A stretch of 64,000 nt of DNA, taken from NCBI RefSeq assembly GCF_042648445.1, contig NZ_JBHRYB010000025.1:1-64000 (forward strand). Direction: 5' to 3'. The notes beneath the pieces were generated by a model. It had not been told where the DNA came from. It searched no databases and worked only from the letters and a program-made list of their open reading frames with translations. Of the stretch, positions 7,753-16,238 are shown in pieces. Position 1 is the first letter of the stretch. Every line of letters begins with the position of its first letter. This stretch comes from Bacterioplanoides pacificum (GTDB lineage Bacteria > Pseudomonadota > Gammaproteobacteria > Pseudomonadales > Oceanobacteraceae). The position numbers and the translations under genes are program-made.

Positions 7753-9534
7753 GTGACTTCTCTCAAACAGTGGCTGCAACAACACTGGCTGACCCACGTT
7801 ACGCTGTCGAATAATCAGATTGGCATGGCGCTGCTGGCATTATTGGTTGGCCTGGCCAGCGCCGGGGTGATCACCCTGTTCCGCTTCGCCATCGAAATTC
7901 CGCTGGTCGAGTTATTACCGATGAGCAGCGAAGAAGATTACGAAGCGCTGGCCCCCTGGTTACGGGCCGCTTTGCTGTTAGCCGGTGGCGTATTACTGAT
8001 TGCGATTTTCCAGCCACTGAGCAAAGAACAACGCTCGGTCGGGGTTGGCCACGTATTAATACGAATGGAGCGTCATCAGGGTTACCTGCCGCTGCCCAAC
8101 CTGATGTTGCAATGGCTGGCGGCTGTTATCGCCCTGCTCAGCGGCCACAGCGTTGGCCGGGAAGGGCCGGCAGTACACCTCGGCGCCGGCACTGCCAGCC
8201 AGATTGGCCAGCGCTTTGGCCTGGCCCACCATCGGTTGCGGATTCTCGCCGGCTGTGGTGTTGCCAGTGCAATTTCAGCGTCGTTTAACACACCGATGGC
8301 CGGCGTGATTTTTGCCATGGAAGTGGTGCTGCTGGAATACAGCATCCGCGGTTTTATTCCCATTATTCTTGCATCCGTTGCCGGCGCCATCGTCACTGAA
8401 GCTGTGTTTGGTGCGGAAACGGCGTTTGTGGTACCCGGCGTGGACATGCACTCCTTGCTGGAAATTCCTTATATTTTTGCCCTCGGGGTAATGGCCGGGC
8501 TGACGGCCAGTGGCTTTGTGATGGCGGTGCGGCAATTTCAGCACTTCAGCCACTGGCCACTCTGGCTGAAATGGGGCGGCCTGAGCCTGACCACCGCTAT
8601 CATCAGTTTGTGGCTGCCGCAACTGCTCGGCATCGGTTACGACACGGTTAACGACGCACTGGCCGGCAAGGTGGTGGTATTCACCTTATTCGCATTATTG
8701 ATCGGTAAGCTCTGGCTGGCGGCCTGGGCAGCAGCTGCTGGTTTCCCCGGTGGTCTGATTGGCCCAAGCTTATTTGTTGGTGCCGCGCTGGGCGGCATCA
8801 TGGGGCAATTATCCGCCTGGTGGTTACCACAGTATCCGGTATCGGTTGGTTTTTACGCCATGCTGGGCATGTGTGCGGTGATGGGGGCGACATTACGGGC
8901 ACCACTGGCGGCACTGGTTGCCATGCTGGAACTGACCGCCAACCCCAACATTATTATGCCGGGCATGCTGGCGATTGTGGTGGCCAGCCTGATTGCCAGC
9001 GAAATTTTTAATCTGCCATCGGTGTTTCAGGTGTTATTAGGGAAAAACCCGCTGGCCCAGACCCCCACTCCGGTGCAACAGATGTTACGCAACACCTGGG
9101 TTGCCCAGGCCATGACCCGTCGTTTTGTCTGTGTCGACCGCCATATCTCACGCGACAGCGCCGAACTGATTCTGCAGGACCAGCCCGACTGGTTGTTACT
9201 GGAACACGAACAGGCGTTGTTATCGACCGCCGACCTGGTCAACGTCATGGCACACGACGCCGAACAACGGGCAGAACAGCAAACGGATGCCGGCCACGAA
9301 GATGAACACGCACAACAACCGCCGCTGGATCTGATCGCCATGCCGGCCCAGCGCCATGAGGTGGGCCAGATATCTCTGAAGGCCAATTTGCAGGATGCCT
9401 TAGACCTGATGCAGTCGGGTCAATTACAATGGCTGGCGGTTTACCGCGACGAACAGAAAAACCATTGTATTGGCCTGGTGTCGCGCGAACAGATCGAACT
9501 TTTTTATCGTTATCAACCCAGCACCGGTCAGTGA
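7753..9534 (+). CDS. ClC-family chloride channel or transporter with C-terminal cytoplasmic domain
   Basis: Inner-membrane anion pathway. The 593-residue product has about ten or more hydrophobic segments, the gating-glutamate motif GREGPAVHLG (about residue 136) and the family segment GFPGGLIGPSLFVGAALG (about 330). The C-terminal 150 residues are hydrophilic and CBS-like. The usual GSGIP anion-filter motif is replaced by GVGHV. Where E. coli ClcA has EE (residues 202/203, the second being the internal proton glutamate), this protein reads MEVVL, so the proton glutamate appears to be Val. A passive channel or altered coupling is therefore possible; this is inference. The start is GTG. Confidence 0.93.
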   Translation: MTSLKQWLQQHWLTHVTLSNNQIGMALLALLVGLASAGVITLFRFAIEIPLVELLPMSSEEDYEALAPWLRAALLLAGGVLLIAIFQPLSKEQRSVGVGHVLIRMERHQGYLPLPNLMLQWLAAVIALLSGHSVGREGPAVHLGAGTASQIGQRFGLAHHRLRILAGCGVASAISASFNTPMAGVIFAMEVVLLEYSIRGFIPIILASVAGAIVTEAVFGAETAFVVPGVDMHSLLEIPYIFALGVMAGLTASGFVMAVRQFQHFSHWPLWLKWGGLSLTTAIISLWLPQLLGIGYDTVNDALAGKVVVFTLFALLIGKLWLAAWAAAAGFPGGLIGPSLFVGAALGGIMGQLSAWWLPQYPVSVGFYAMLGMCAVMGATLRAPLAALVAMLELTANPNIIMPGMLAIVVASLIASEIFNLPSVFQVLLGKNPLAQTPTPVQQMLRNTWVAQAMTRRFVCVDRHISRDSAELILQDQPDWLLLEHEQALLSTADLVNVMAHDAEQRAEQQTDAGHEDEHAQQPPLDLIAMPAQRHEVGQISLKANLQDALDLMQSGQLQWLAVYRDEQKNHCIGLVSREQIELFYRYQPSTGQ

Positions 9535-9554
9535 GCCGGGCTAACGGAGCCAAC

Positions 9555-9980
9555 ATGTTTCTGTGGCTGAAAGCCTTTCATATTATTGCGGTGGTGACCT
9601 GGTTTGCGGCCATTTTTTATCTGCCACGGCTGTTTGTTTACCATGCCGCTGCCGACGATGAGGTATCACGCGAGCGCTTTAAAATCATGGAGCGCAAGTT
9701 GTACCGCGGTATTATGACACCGTCGATGGTAGTGGTGCTGCTGCTGGGCATTGGCTTGCTCAGCACCAACTGGTCGTATTACATCAGCAGTGGCTGGATG
9801 CACGGCAAACTGACCGCCGTGCTGTTATTGCTGGTTTACCACTTTTATTGTGGCCATCTGGTGAAAGTCTTCCGTGATGATTTAAACCAGCGTTCCCATG
9901 TGTTTTACCGCTGGTTTAACGAAGCGCCGGTATTTTTGCTGGTATTTATTGTCATCATGGTGGTGGTGAGGCCGTTTTAG
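9555..9980 (+). CDS. hemJ: Protoporphyrinogen IX oxidase HemJ
   Basis: Small membrane protein that oxidises protoporphyrinogen IX in heme synthesis. The 141-residue product has four predicted transmembrane helices and the family N-terminus LWLKAFHIIAVVTWFAA with its conserved His. Other family segments are FYLPRLFVYHA and the ending EAPVFLLVFIVIMVVVRPF. The start ATG has GGAG upstream and lies 20 bp after the ClC stop; a longer in-frame reading into the ClC gene was rejected. The next gene downstream is hemL, which supports the heme assignment. Confidence 0.92.
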   Translation: MFLWLKAFHIIAVVTWFAAIFYLPRLFVYHAAADDEVSRERFKIMERKLYRGIMTPSMVVVLLLGIGLLSTNWSYYISSGWMHGKLTAVLLLLVYHFYCGHLVKVFRDDLNQRSHVFYRWFNEAPVFLLVFIVIMVVVRPF

Positions 9981-10037
9981 CCGCTAGAGATTTCAAAGGG
10001 CACATTTGTCTGAAATTTATTGCTGACACGACGTGAA

Positions 10038-10076
10038 TACATCCCTGTAGTCTCGACTGCCGCATCCCTGCGGCAG
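10038..10076. repeat. Dispersed hairpin repeat, two adjacent hairpins with TCCC loops
   Basis: TACA-TCCC-TGTA at 10038-10049 is followed by the perfect 8-bp hairpin CTGCCGCA-TCCC-TGCGGCAG at 10057-10076. The same TACA-TCCC-TGTA hairpin recurs at 58335-58346, and an inverted, partly deleted copy of the whole unit lies at 58463-58494. Confidence 0.75.
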
Positions 10077-10183
10077 ACGGTCATCAACAAACTTCAGACA
10101 ATATGCCCCGCAGCGCACCGATAAATTATTAGATCGCTGTCAAAATTTTTAAGGAGTCGGGTACAGATTGTTTTTCGAAGGCA

Positions 10184-10248
10184 GCGACAGGATGTCGCGG
10201 TAGCGCGGCAGGGCCATGGATGGCCCTTCGGCGCGGCAGCAGAAAAAT
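10184..10248. repeat. Dispersed hairpin repeat, GGA-loop and TGGA-loop hairpins
   Basis: GCGACA-GGA-TGTCGC at 10184-10198 is followed by GGGCCA-TGGA-TGGCCC at 10211-10226. About 80 bp beginning at 10168 (TTGTTTTTCGAA) are clearly similar to 41695-41777. The first stem differs between the two copies by paired changes (GCGACA here, GCAACA there), so the pairing is conserved. Confidence 0.8.
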
Positions 10249-10298
10249 TATCTTTTATCCGGCTCCAAACGTTATCTGAAAACAGAACCGAGAAATTT

Positions 10299-11600
10299 AT
10301 GTCCTACTCCATCTCAAAATCTGAACAACTTTTTGCACAGGCTCAGCAACACATTCCGGGTGGCGTGAACTCTCCGGTGCGTGCCTTTAAGGGTGTTGGT
10401 GGTACCCCGATCTTTTTTGATCACGCCAAAGGCGCTTACGCCTACGATGTGGATGGCAACCGCTACATCGATTACGTCGGTTCCTGGGGGCCAATGATTC
10501 TGGGCCACAGCGCGCCGGAAATTCTTGATGCCGTCAGAGCCCAGATGGAAAACGGCCTGAGCTTTGGTGCACCAACCGGTATCGAAACCGAGATGGCCAA
10601 CGAGGTGTGTAAGTTATTCCCCTCCATCGACATGGTACGCATGGCCAACTCCGGCACCGAAGCCACCATGAGTGCCATTCGTCTGGCCCGTGGTTTTACC
10701 GGGCGCGACAAACTGGTGAAATTTGAAGGCTGTTACCACGGTCACTCCGACTCACTACTGGTGAAAGCCGGTTCCGGCATGCTGACACTGGGTGTGCCGA
10801 CATCTCCGGGCGTTCCGGCGTCGGTTGCCGAACACACAGTGACACTGAACTACAACGACCTGGATTCGGTGAAAGAATGTTTCGCTCAGATCGGTGATCA
10901 GATCGCCTGTGTCATTATCGAGCCGGTGGCCGGCAACATGAACTGCATCCCACCGAGCAAATCCTTCCTCCAGGGTCTGCGCGAACTGTGCACCGTACAC
11001 GGCATCGTGCTGATTTTTGACGAAGTCATGAGTGGTTTCCGCGCCGCACTGGGTGGTGCGCAGCAATATTATGGCATCACCCCGGACATGACCTGCTTAG
11101 GCAAAGTCATTGGTGGTGGTCTGCCAGTTGGTGCCTTTGGTGGTAAACGTGAAATTATGGAACACCTGGCGCCGCTGGGTCCTGTGTATCAGGCCGGTAC
11201 CTTATCCGGTAATCCACTGGCGATGGCAGCCGGTCTGGCGATGTTAAAAGCGATTCAGCAACCCGGCTTTTACCAGCAGCTGAACGACCGGGTGCAACAA
11301 CTGCTGAATGGTTTACAGGCCGCCGCCGATCAGCACGGTATTGCCTTTACCCACAACAGTGCCGGTTCGATGTTTGGTATTTTCTTCACCGAGTTAGACC
11401 AGGTGAGTTGCTTTAAAGACGTGGCCGAACAGTGTGATGGTGAGCGCTTTAACCGGTTTTTCCACGGCATGCTGGAGCAAGGCGTCTACCTCGCGCCCAG
11501 CGCTTTTGAAGCTGGCTTTATGTCGATTGCTCACACAGAAGAAGACATTCAGCACACCATCGATGCCGCCAGCATCGTGATGGCCAGCCTGAAAGGATAA
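10299..11600 (+). CDS. hemL: Glutamate-1-semialdehyde 2,1-aminomutase
   Basis: PLP enzyme converting glutamate-1-semialdehyde to 5-aminolevulinate, the C5-pathway entry to heme. 433 residues with the family N-terminus HIPGGVNSPVRAFKGVGG, the cofactor-contacting segment NSGTEATMSAIRLARG (about 122) and FEGCYHGHSD. The PLP aspartate lies in IFDEVMSGFR and the PLP lysine in CLGKVIGGGLPVGAFGG (about 267). Full length. hemJ lies just upstream and hemB about 26 kb away. Confidence 0.97.
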   Translation: MSYSISKSEQLFAQAQQHIPGGVNSPVRAFKGVGGTPIFFDHAKGAYAYDVDGNRYIDYVGSWGPMILGHSAPEILDAVRAQMENGLSFGAPTGIETEMANEVCKLFPSIDMVRMANSGTEATMSAIRLARGFTGRDKLVKFEGCYHGHSDSLLVKAGSGMLTLGVPTSPGVPASVAEHTVTLNYNDLDSVKECFAQIGDQIACVIIEPVAGNMNCIPPSKSFLQGLRELCTVHGIVLIFDEVMSGFRAALGGAQQYYGITPDMTCLGKVIGGGLPVGAFGGKREIMEHLAPLGPVYQAGTLSGNPLAMAAGLAMLKAIQQPGFYQQLNDRVQQLLNGLQAAADQHGIAFTHNSAGSMFGIFFTELDQVSCFKDVAEQCDGERFNRFFHGMLEQGVYLAPSAFEAGFMSIAHTEEDIQHTIDAASIVMASLKG

Positions 11601-11604
11601 TCAC

Positions 11605-12228
11605 GTGAACCTGCACGCCGTTATTCTGCTGCTCAGCGCCGCCGTTTTAGTCTGGCAAAACCGGTCATTACTGAGCGAGGGCAATCAGCCCGAAGGCAAC
11701 GCTCCCGGCAGCGGCGACCGGGCTGCCCGGTTTGCCAGTGCTCTGCTGTTACTGCTGGCCGGCCTGGCTACCGTGACGCTGAGCCTGGTGCCAGCCTGGC
11801 AAAACAATGCGGATATCAATCAGACCGCTGGCCTGTTTCAGCAACTGGCGTTATTTGCGGCGTTACCGCTGCTGGTGTTCAGCGGCCTGGCACGGGCGCT
11901 GGATCAGGACTGGAGCCGTATGGTCTGGGGCCGGATCCTGCTGGGGATTTGTGCCGTTTTTGCCCTGACCCGCAACAGCGAATGGCTGGACTACTGGATG
12001 CTGCTGGTGTTACTGGCCGGCGCACTGACCTTTGCCCTGCCCGTGATTCGCCGGCGCGAGTTCAGCTTTATCGCCGTATTGTTATTCTGGCTGGCGTTAT
12101 CGGCTGGCTACCTGGGGCTGGATTTACGCAGCAACCTGAATCATACCCCGGCCGTCTGGAGCTGGCTCGGCCTGACCTTAATCCCCTATCTTATCTGTAG
12201 CAACCGATGGTTATCGCTGCGCGGCTGA
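11605..12228 (+). CDS. Hypothetical polytopic membrane protein
   Basis: 207 residues, very rich in Leu/Ala, with about six predicted transmembrane helices and no recognisable catalytic motif. The start is GTG four bases after the hemL stop, with GGATAA from the end of hemL serving as ribosome site, so it is probably translated from the hemL transcript. I do not recognise the family. A link to heme metabolism is only suggested by position. Confidence 0.65.
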   Translation: MNLHAVILLLSAAVLVWQNRSLLSEGNQPEGNAPGSGDRAARFASALLLLLAGLATVTLSLVPAWQNNADINQTAGLFQQLALFAALPLLVFSGLARALDQDWSRMVWGRILLGICAVFALTRNSEWLDYWMLLVLLAGALTFALPVIRRREFSFIAVLLFWLALSAGYLGLDLRSNLNHTPAVWSWLGLTLIPYLICSNRWLSLRG

Positions 12229-12240
12229 CAGCCACTGCCG

Positions 12241-12756
12241 TCAGCGGGTTGCCCGCTGACGGGCCGCCTGCGCACCGCTGCTTTTTCCCTGTGCATCCAG
12301 AGCATCGGCTAACAACCAGTCGAGACGCCGTTCCAGAGCTTCATCGCCCGAGGAAAACACTTTTGCCCGCTGTAATAACTGCTCGGCCTGCGCCGCCCGC
12401 CCGAGTTGCAGATTGACCCAGGCCTGACGATACAACACCGCCGGGTTACGCGGCTGAATCTGACGCGCCTGATCGAGGTATTTTAACGCCATATGCCAGC
12501 GTTGCTGCAGCCTGGCCTGTTCCGCCTTGGCAAATAACGCCGCAATCGCCGGATGATGCTGGCCCTGCTCCAGCGAAGCCAGAGTCAGCGCATACTGGCC
12601 GTCAGCATCCGGCTGCTCAGCCCGTTGTTGTTGCGGCAAGGTATGTACCGACAGCTCATAGTCCTGCGGTTTGGGTGGTTGCGGGCTACAGGCCGACAGG
12701 AATACAGCCACGGCACAAAGAGCCAATGGCGGACAGAGTCGCATGTTGTTGATCAT
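12241..12756 (-). CDS. Tetratricopeptide-repeat lipoprotein
   Basis: 171 residues from the chosen ATG, which has AAGG nine bases upstream; alternative in-frame ATGs exist at 12786 and 12744. A signal peptide ends in the lipobox FLSAC, so the mature protein should be a lipoprotein beginning at Cys. Two or more TPR-like helix pairs follow (QARLQQRWHMALKYLDQA and NPAVLYRQAWVNLQLGRA), typical of protein-protein scaffolds. Function is not known. It is divergent from the DUF2059 gene at 12883. Confidence 0.75.
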   Translation of the reverse strand: MINNMRLCPPLALCAVAVFLSACSPQPPKPQDYELSVHTLPQQQRAEQPDADGQYALTLASLEQGQHHPAIAALFAKAEQARLQQRWHMALKYLDQARQIQPRNPAVLYRQAWVNLQLGRAAQAEQLLQRAKVFSSGDEALERRLDWLLADALDAQGKSSGAQAARQRATR

Positions 12757-12882
12757 CGGGAAAAACCTTGTCATAACCTTATTCACAGAGTGGTTATATA
12801 TTGATCTGAATCAAATATGACCCAGCCGTTGCCGGGTAATCATGAATTGTTGAACAGAAAAATAAAGCACAGGAATGCAGTT

Positions 12883-13722
12883 ATGACGTTTTATTCACTT
12901 TTTTCTCAGTTCCGGCTGGCCACAAGCGGCTTACTGGGACTGCTGTTGCTGTCACTGAACAGCCTGGCGGACACCACCACCGGGGCCTTGCCACAAGCCA
13001 CCGCGGTGATCCGTGCCTCCGGCTTTCACAGCCTGATCAGCCAGTTACCCAGCCACTTTGAAGCCGGCATAGAACACGGTGTCGCGCTGGCGGGTCAACC
13101 TCAGCAACAAGCACAACTGCAAACCCTGGCACGGCGCAGTCTGGAGAACAGTGACACTCAGCAACAGATGGCGCTGGCCGTCAGCAAGGCACTCAATCAA
13201 GACGAGTTGCTCAGCATTCTGCGCTGGTACCAGTCAGACACCGGACGCAAAATTAATCAGGCGCAGATATATGCCGCCAGCGAGCAGGGCTTTGCCGAAA
13301 TGATGAGCCAGGCCAACCAGGTATTAACCAGCCCGGAATTATTACAGCTGGCCGCATTACTGGATAAACAACTGGGTCTGGTGGAATTTATGGTGGATAT
13401 GCAGGAACACCAGCAACTGGCGAAATATTCCACCTTAAGCGGCATTAACGGCGAACCGTTTGCGCTGCCGGAGTTCCGCCAGCAGATGCAGCAACAACGC
13501 AAACACATGGTCTTTAATGCCGAACAGCTGGTGTCGATGTCGCTGGGCTTTGCCTTACGTGACTTCTCTGCTGCCGAACTGCAGGCCTACGAACACTTCC
13601 TGCAACAGCCGGTCACCCAGCTGTATTTAAAAGCCGCCATGCACGGCCTGGCTCAGGCCCGCCAACAGATGGTGCAGTACTGGCTGCAGGGCTTATCCAC
13701 ACGCCAGCCAGCGGCGGAATAA
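12883..13722 (+). CDS. Exported DUF2059-like protein
   Basis: 279 residues starting at an ATG preceded by AGGAATGCAGTT; an upstream in-frame ATG at 12817 is less likely because it would put 22 polar residues before the signal peptide. The signal peptide is hydrophobic (LLGLLLLSLNSLAD). The central part has the DUF2059 hallmark ELLSILRWYQSDTGRKI (about residue 107). DUF2059 proteins are periplasmic and of unknown function. The gene is convergent with mrcB, whose stop lies 11 bp away. Confidence 0.75.
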   Translation: MTFYSLFSQFRLATSGLLGLLLLSLNSLADTTTGALPQATAVIRASGFHSLISQLPSHFEAGIEHGVALAGQPQQQAQLQTLARRSLENSDTQQQMALAVSKALNQDELLSILRWYQSDTGRKINQAQIYAASEQGFAEMMSQANQVLTSPELLQLAALLDKQLGLVEFMVDMQEHQQLAKYSTLSGINGEPFALPEFRQQMQQQRKHMVFNAEQLVSMSLGFALRDFSAAELQAYEHFLQQPVTQLYLKAAMHGLAQARQQMVQYWLQGLSTRQPAAE

Positions 13723-13733
13723 CCGCCCGCGGC

Positions 13734-16118
13734 TTAAAACAGCCAGTCGAGCCAGCCGGATTGTTCTTCCGGTTGCGGCTGGCTGGCCTGCTCACAGCCG
13801 TGTGGCGTCGCTTCCAGCCGGCTGGCAATAAAGGGATAACTCTTGCCGTCACAGTGTGGCTGTAATTGCCTCCCCTGTTCATCCACCGCACGCCATTGCA
13901 GCCGATGCGCGGCTTTCAGTGGTTGTACACCAATATCACGGAAGGCATTCATCCAGATCGGTAATGCCGCACTGCTGCCGGCAAACGGCATGGCTTTGTT
14001 ATCGTCACGGCCGACCCAGATGACGCCGAGATAACGATCATCAAAAGCGGCCAGCCAGGCATCACGCTGATCGTCACTGGTGCCGGTTTTGGCCGCCAGC
14101 GGGCCCTCCAGATTAGCCGTCAGACGGCGTGCGGTACCGCGTTCTGCCACCTGCTCCAGACCATAACGCAACCACTGCATCTGTTCCGCCGGGAAACGTT
14201 GTTCCCCTTCGATGGCATACGATGACAAGGTACTACCAGTGGCGGTGGTCACCGCTTCGATGGTACGCAACGGCGTATAAAAGCCCTGAGTTGCGATGGT
14301 CTGGTACATGCCCGCCACTTCCAGCGGAGAGGCATCAATGGCACCCAGCAATATCGACGGATAGGGCGGAATATCTTTTTTCAGCCCCAGCTGGCGGAAG
14401 GTATGTACTACTTTTTCCAGCCCCACCGTCATCCCCAAACGGGCGGTGGCCTGGTTAAGGGAACGCGCCATGGCGTCCACCATAGGCACAATGCCATGAC
14501 TTTTGCGGTCGTAATTCTTCGGCTGCCATAAGCTGTCGGCCGGGCCACTGACGGTGACCGGCGCATCGCTGACCGGGCTGCCCCAGTGAAAGCGGCCGGA
14601 ATTCAGCGCCGTCAGATACACCGCCGGTTTCGCCAGTGAACCAATCGAGCGCTGCATACTGATGGCACGGTTGTAGCCAAAAAATTCGGTCTGACGCGAT
14701 CCTAATAACGCCCGGATTTCGCCACCATCAACACTGGTGACCACCGCCGCGGTTTCCAGCTTATCCTTTTGTGCCGGCTGCCAGCGCTCCAGATTGGCGA
14801 TATGCCGCAGCGCCGATTTTTCCAGCGAATGCTGAATCCAGGGATCGAGCGTGGTGAAGATACGCAGCCCTTCGTTCTGCAGGTCTTCCAGCCGGTAATC
14901 ACGTTGCAGCTGTTTTTTCGCCAGCTCCAGAAACGCCGGATATTCCCGCTGCCCGGCCCGGCGTGAATTAGCGACCTTAATCGGACGGCCCTGGGCCTGA
15001 ATCCGCTGCTCATCGGAAATAATATCGTGCTCGGCCATCAGCCCGAGAATCAGGTCGCGCCGTTGTTTGGCGCGCTGCGGATTACGTTTCGGGTTGTAAT
15101 AAGAAGCGCCTTTCACCAGTCCGACCAGCGTGGCGACTTCATCCAGGGTCAGCTCACTGACACTTTTACCAAAATAAAAACGCGCCGCCAGACCAAAGCC
15201 ATGAATCGCCCGGCGTCCGGCCTGGCCCAGGTAGACCTCGTTCAGATAAGCCCCGAGAATTTCTTCTTTGGAATAATGCAGCTCCAGCAACAACGCCATT
15301 AACGCTTCCTGCGCCTTACGCGACAGGGTACGTTCGCTGGTCAGGAAAAAGTTTTTAATCAGCTGCTGGGTTAATGTGGACCCCCCCTGAACAAAACCAC
15401 CGGCCTGAATATTGGCCACCATCGCCCGGGCGATACCGCGGAACGACACCCCCCAGTGCTCAAAAAAGGCTTTGTCTTCGGTCACCACCAGCGCCGCCAC
15501 CAGCATCGGTGGCACCTGTTCCAGCGACACCAGTTCGCGGTCTTCGTTGTGGGCCGGAAAAATTCCGCCGACGTATTGTGGCTCCAGCCGGATCAGAGGA
15601 ATCTCCTGACCCTGGCGGTCACGGATACGTTGCACCCGGCCGTCGTCAATATCGACGCGAATAAAACGCGCCGCTTCGGCGTTATCCCAGAACGGGAAAG
15701 AACGGCGATACACCAGCCAGTCGTCACCCCGGCGGGCATAACTGCCCGGCACCTCGGCATGGCGCGATTCTTTATAGTCAGCCCAGCTCAGCTCCGCCTG
15801 CAATTGCCCGGCATTCAGCTGCAGCCCCGGATACAACACCAGTGGCCGGGCATACACCTTGGCCGGCAATTTCCATTTTTTGCCATCAAACTGCTGCCGT
15901 ACCTGAGCATCGAGATACACCAGGTACACCGACAATCCCACCAGCCCGAGTAAACTCAGGCGCCAGAACCAGCGCCATAAGGCGCCACGCGGGCGGGAAG
16001 CGGCCGCTTTGGACGGTTGTCTGGCTGACGTTTTACGGTTGCGTTTGTTACCCTTTCGGGTGCCGGGTTTGGCCATAGCCGGTGCTGGATTCCTGATTGT
16101 CTGAAAGTCCGGAATCAT
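13734..16118 (-). CDS. mrcB: Penicillin-binding protein 1B (bifunctional transglycosylase/transpeptidase)
   Basis: Class A PBP that polymerises and cross-links peptidoglycan at the inner membrane. A basic cytoplasmic tail is followed by one transmembrane helix (about 50-70) and a UB2H-like region. The GT51 domain shows VVTEDKAFFEHWG (about 210) and QGGSTLTQQLIKN. The transpeptidase domain has SLAK (SxxK), SLN (SxN) and AKTGTSDDQRDAW (KTG). 794 residues from this ATG; an ATG at 16076, giving MAKPGTRKG and 780 residues, is equally plausible, and neither start has a strong ribosome site. The C-terminus ends in a Trp-rich LDWLF. Confidence 0.95.
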   Translation of the reverse strand: MIPDFQTIRNPAPAMAKPGTRKGNKRNRKTSARQPSKAAASRPRGALWRWFWRLSLLGLVGLSVYLVYLDAQVRQQFDGKKWKLPAKVYARPLVLYPGLQLNAGQLQAELSWADYKESRHAEVPGSYARRGDDWLVYRRSFPFWDNAEAARFIRVDIDDGRVQRIRDRQGQEIPLIRLEPQYVGGIFPAHNEDRELVSLEQVPPMLVAALVVTEDKAFFEHWGVSFRGIARAMVANIQAGGFVQGGSTLTQQLIKNFFLTSERTLSRKAQEALMALLLELHYSKEEILGAYLNEVYLGQAGRRAIHGFGLAARFYFGKSVSELTLDEVATLVGLVKGASYYNPKRNPQRAKQRRDLILGLMAEHDIISDEQRIQAQGRPIKVANSRRAGQREYPAFLELAKKQLQRDYRLEDLQNEGLRIFTTLDPWIQHSLEKSALRHIANLERWQPAQKDKLETAAVVTSVDGGEIRALLGSRQTEFFGYNRAISMQRSIGSLAKPAVYLTALNSGRFHWGSPVSDAPVTVSGPADSLWQPKNYDRKSHGIVPMVDAMARSLNQATARLGMTVGLEKVVHTFRQLGLKKDIPPYPSILLGAIDASPLEVAGMYQTIATQGFYTPLRTIEAVTTATGSTLSSYAIEGEQRFPAEQMQWLRYGLEQVAERGTARRLTANLEGPLAAKTGTSDDQRDAWLAAFDDRYLGVIWVGRDDNKAMPFAGSSAALPIWMNAFRDIGVQPLKAAHRLQWRAVDEQGRQLQPHCDGKSYPFIASRLEATPHGCEQASQPQPEEQSGWLDWLF

Positions 16119-16238
16119 AACACCGGATCAATTGTATTTTTCAGGGAAAATCGCCAATATTGCGCGCCCGATTCTGGCGGCTAAGGTAAAGGGTCAGTCA
16201 CGCCAGTCATTCGCTTAATCAGCAGGAGAAAAGGTCCG

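Larger units (their letters stand above)
9981..10298. other. Gene-free region between hemJ and hemL
   Basis: 318 bp with no credible reading frame. It holds two groups of short hairpins from the dispersed repeat family (listed separately at 10038-10076 and 10184-10248). The hemL leader lies at the right end, with GAGAAATTT just before the start codon. The hemL promoter must lie here, but I could not single out a convincing -35/-10 pair. Confidence 0.7.
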
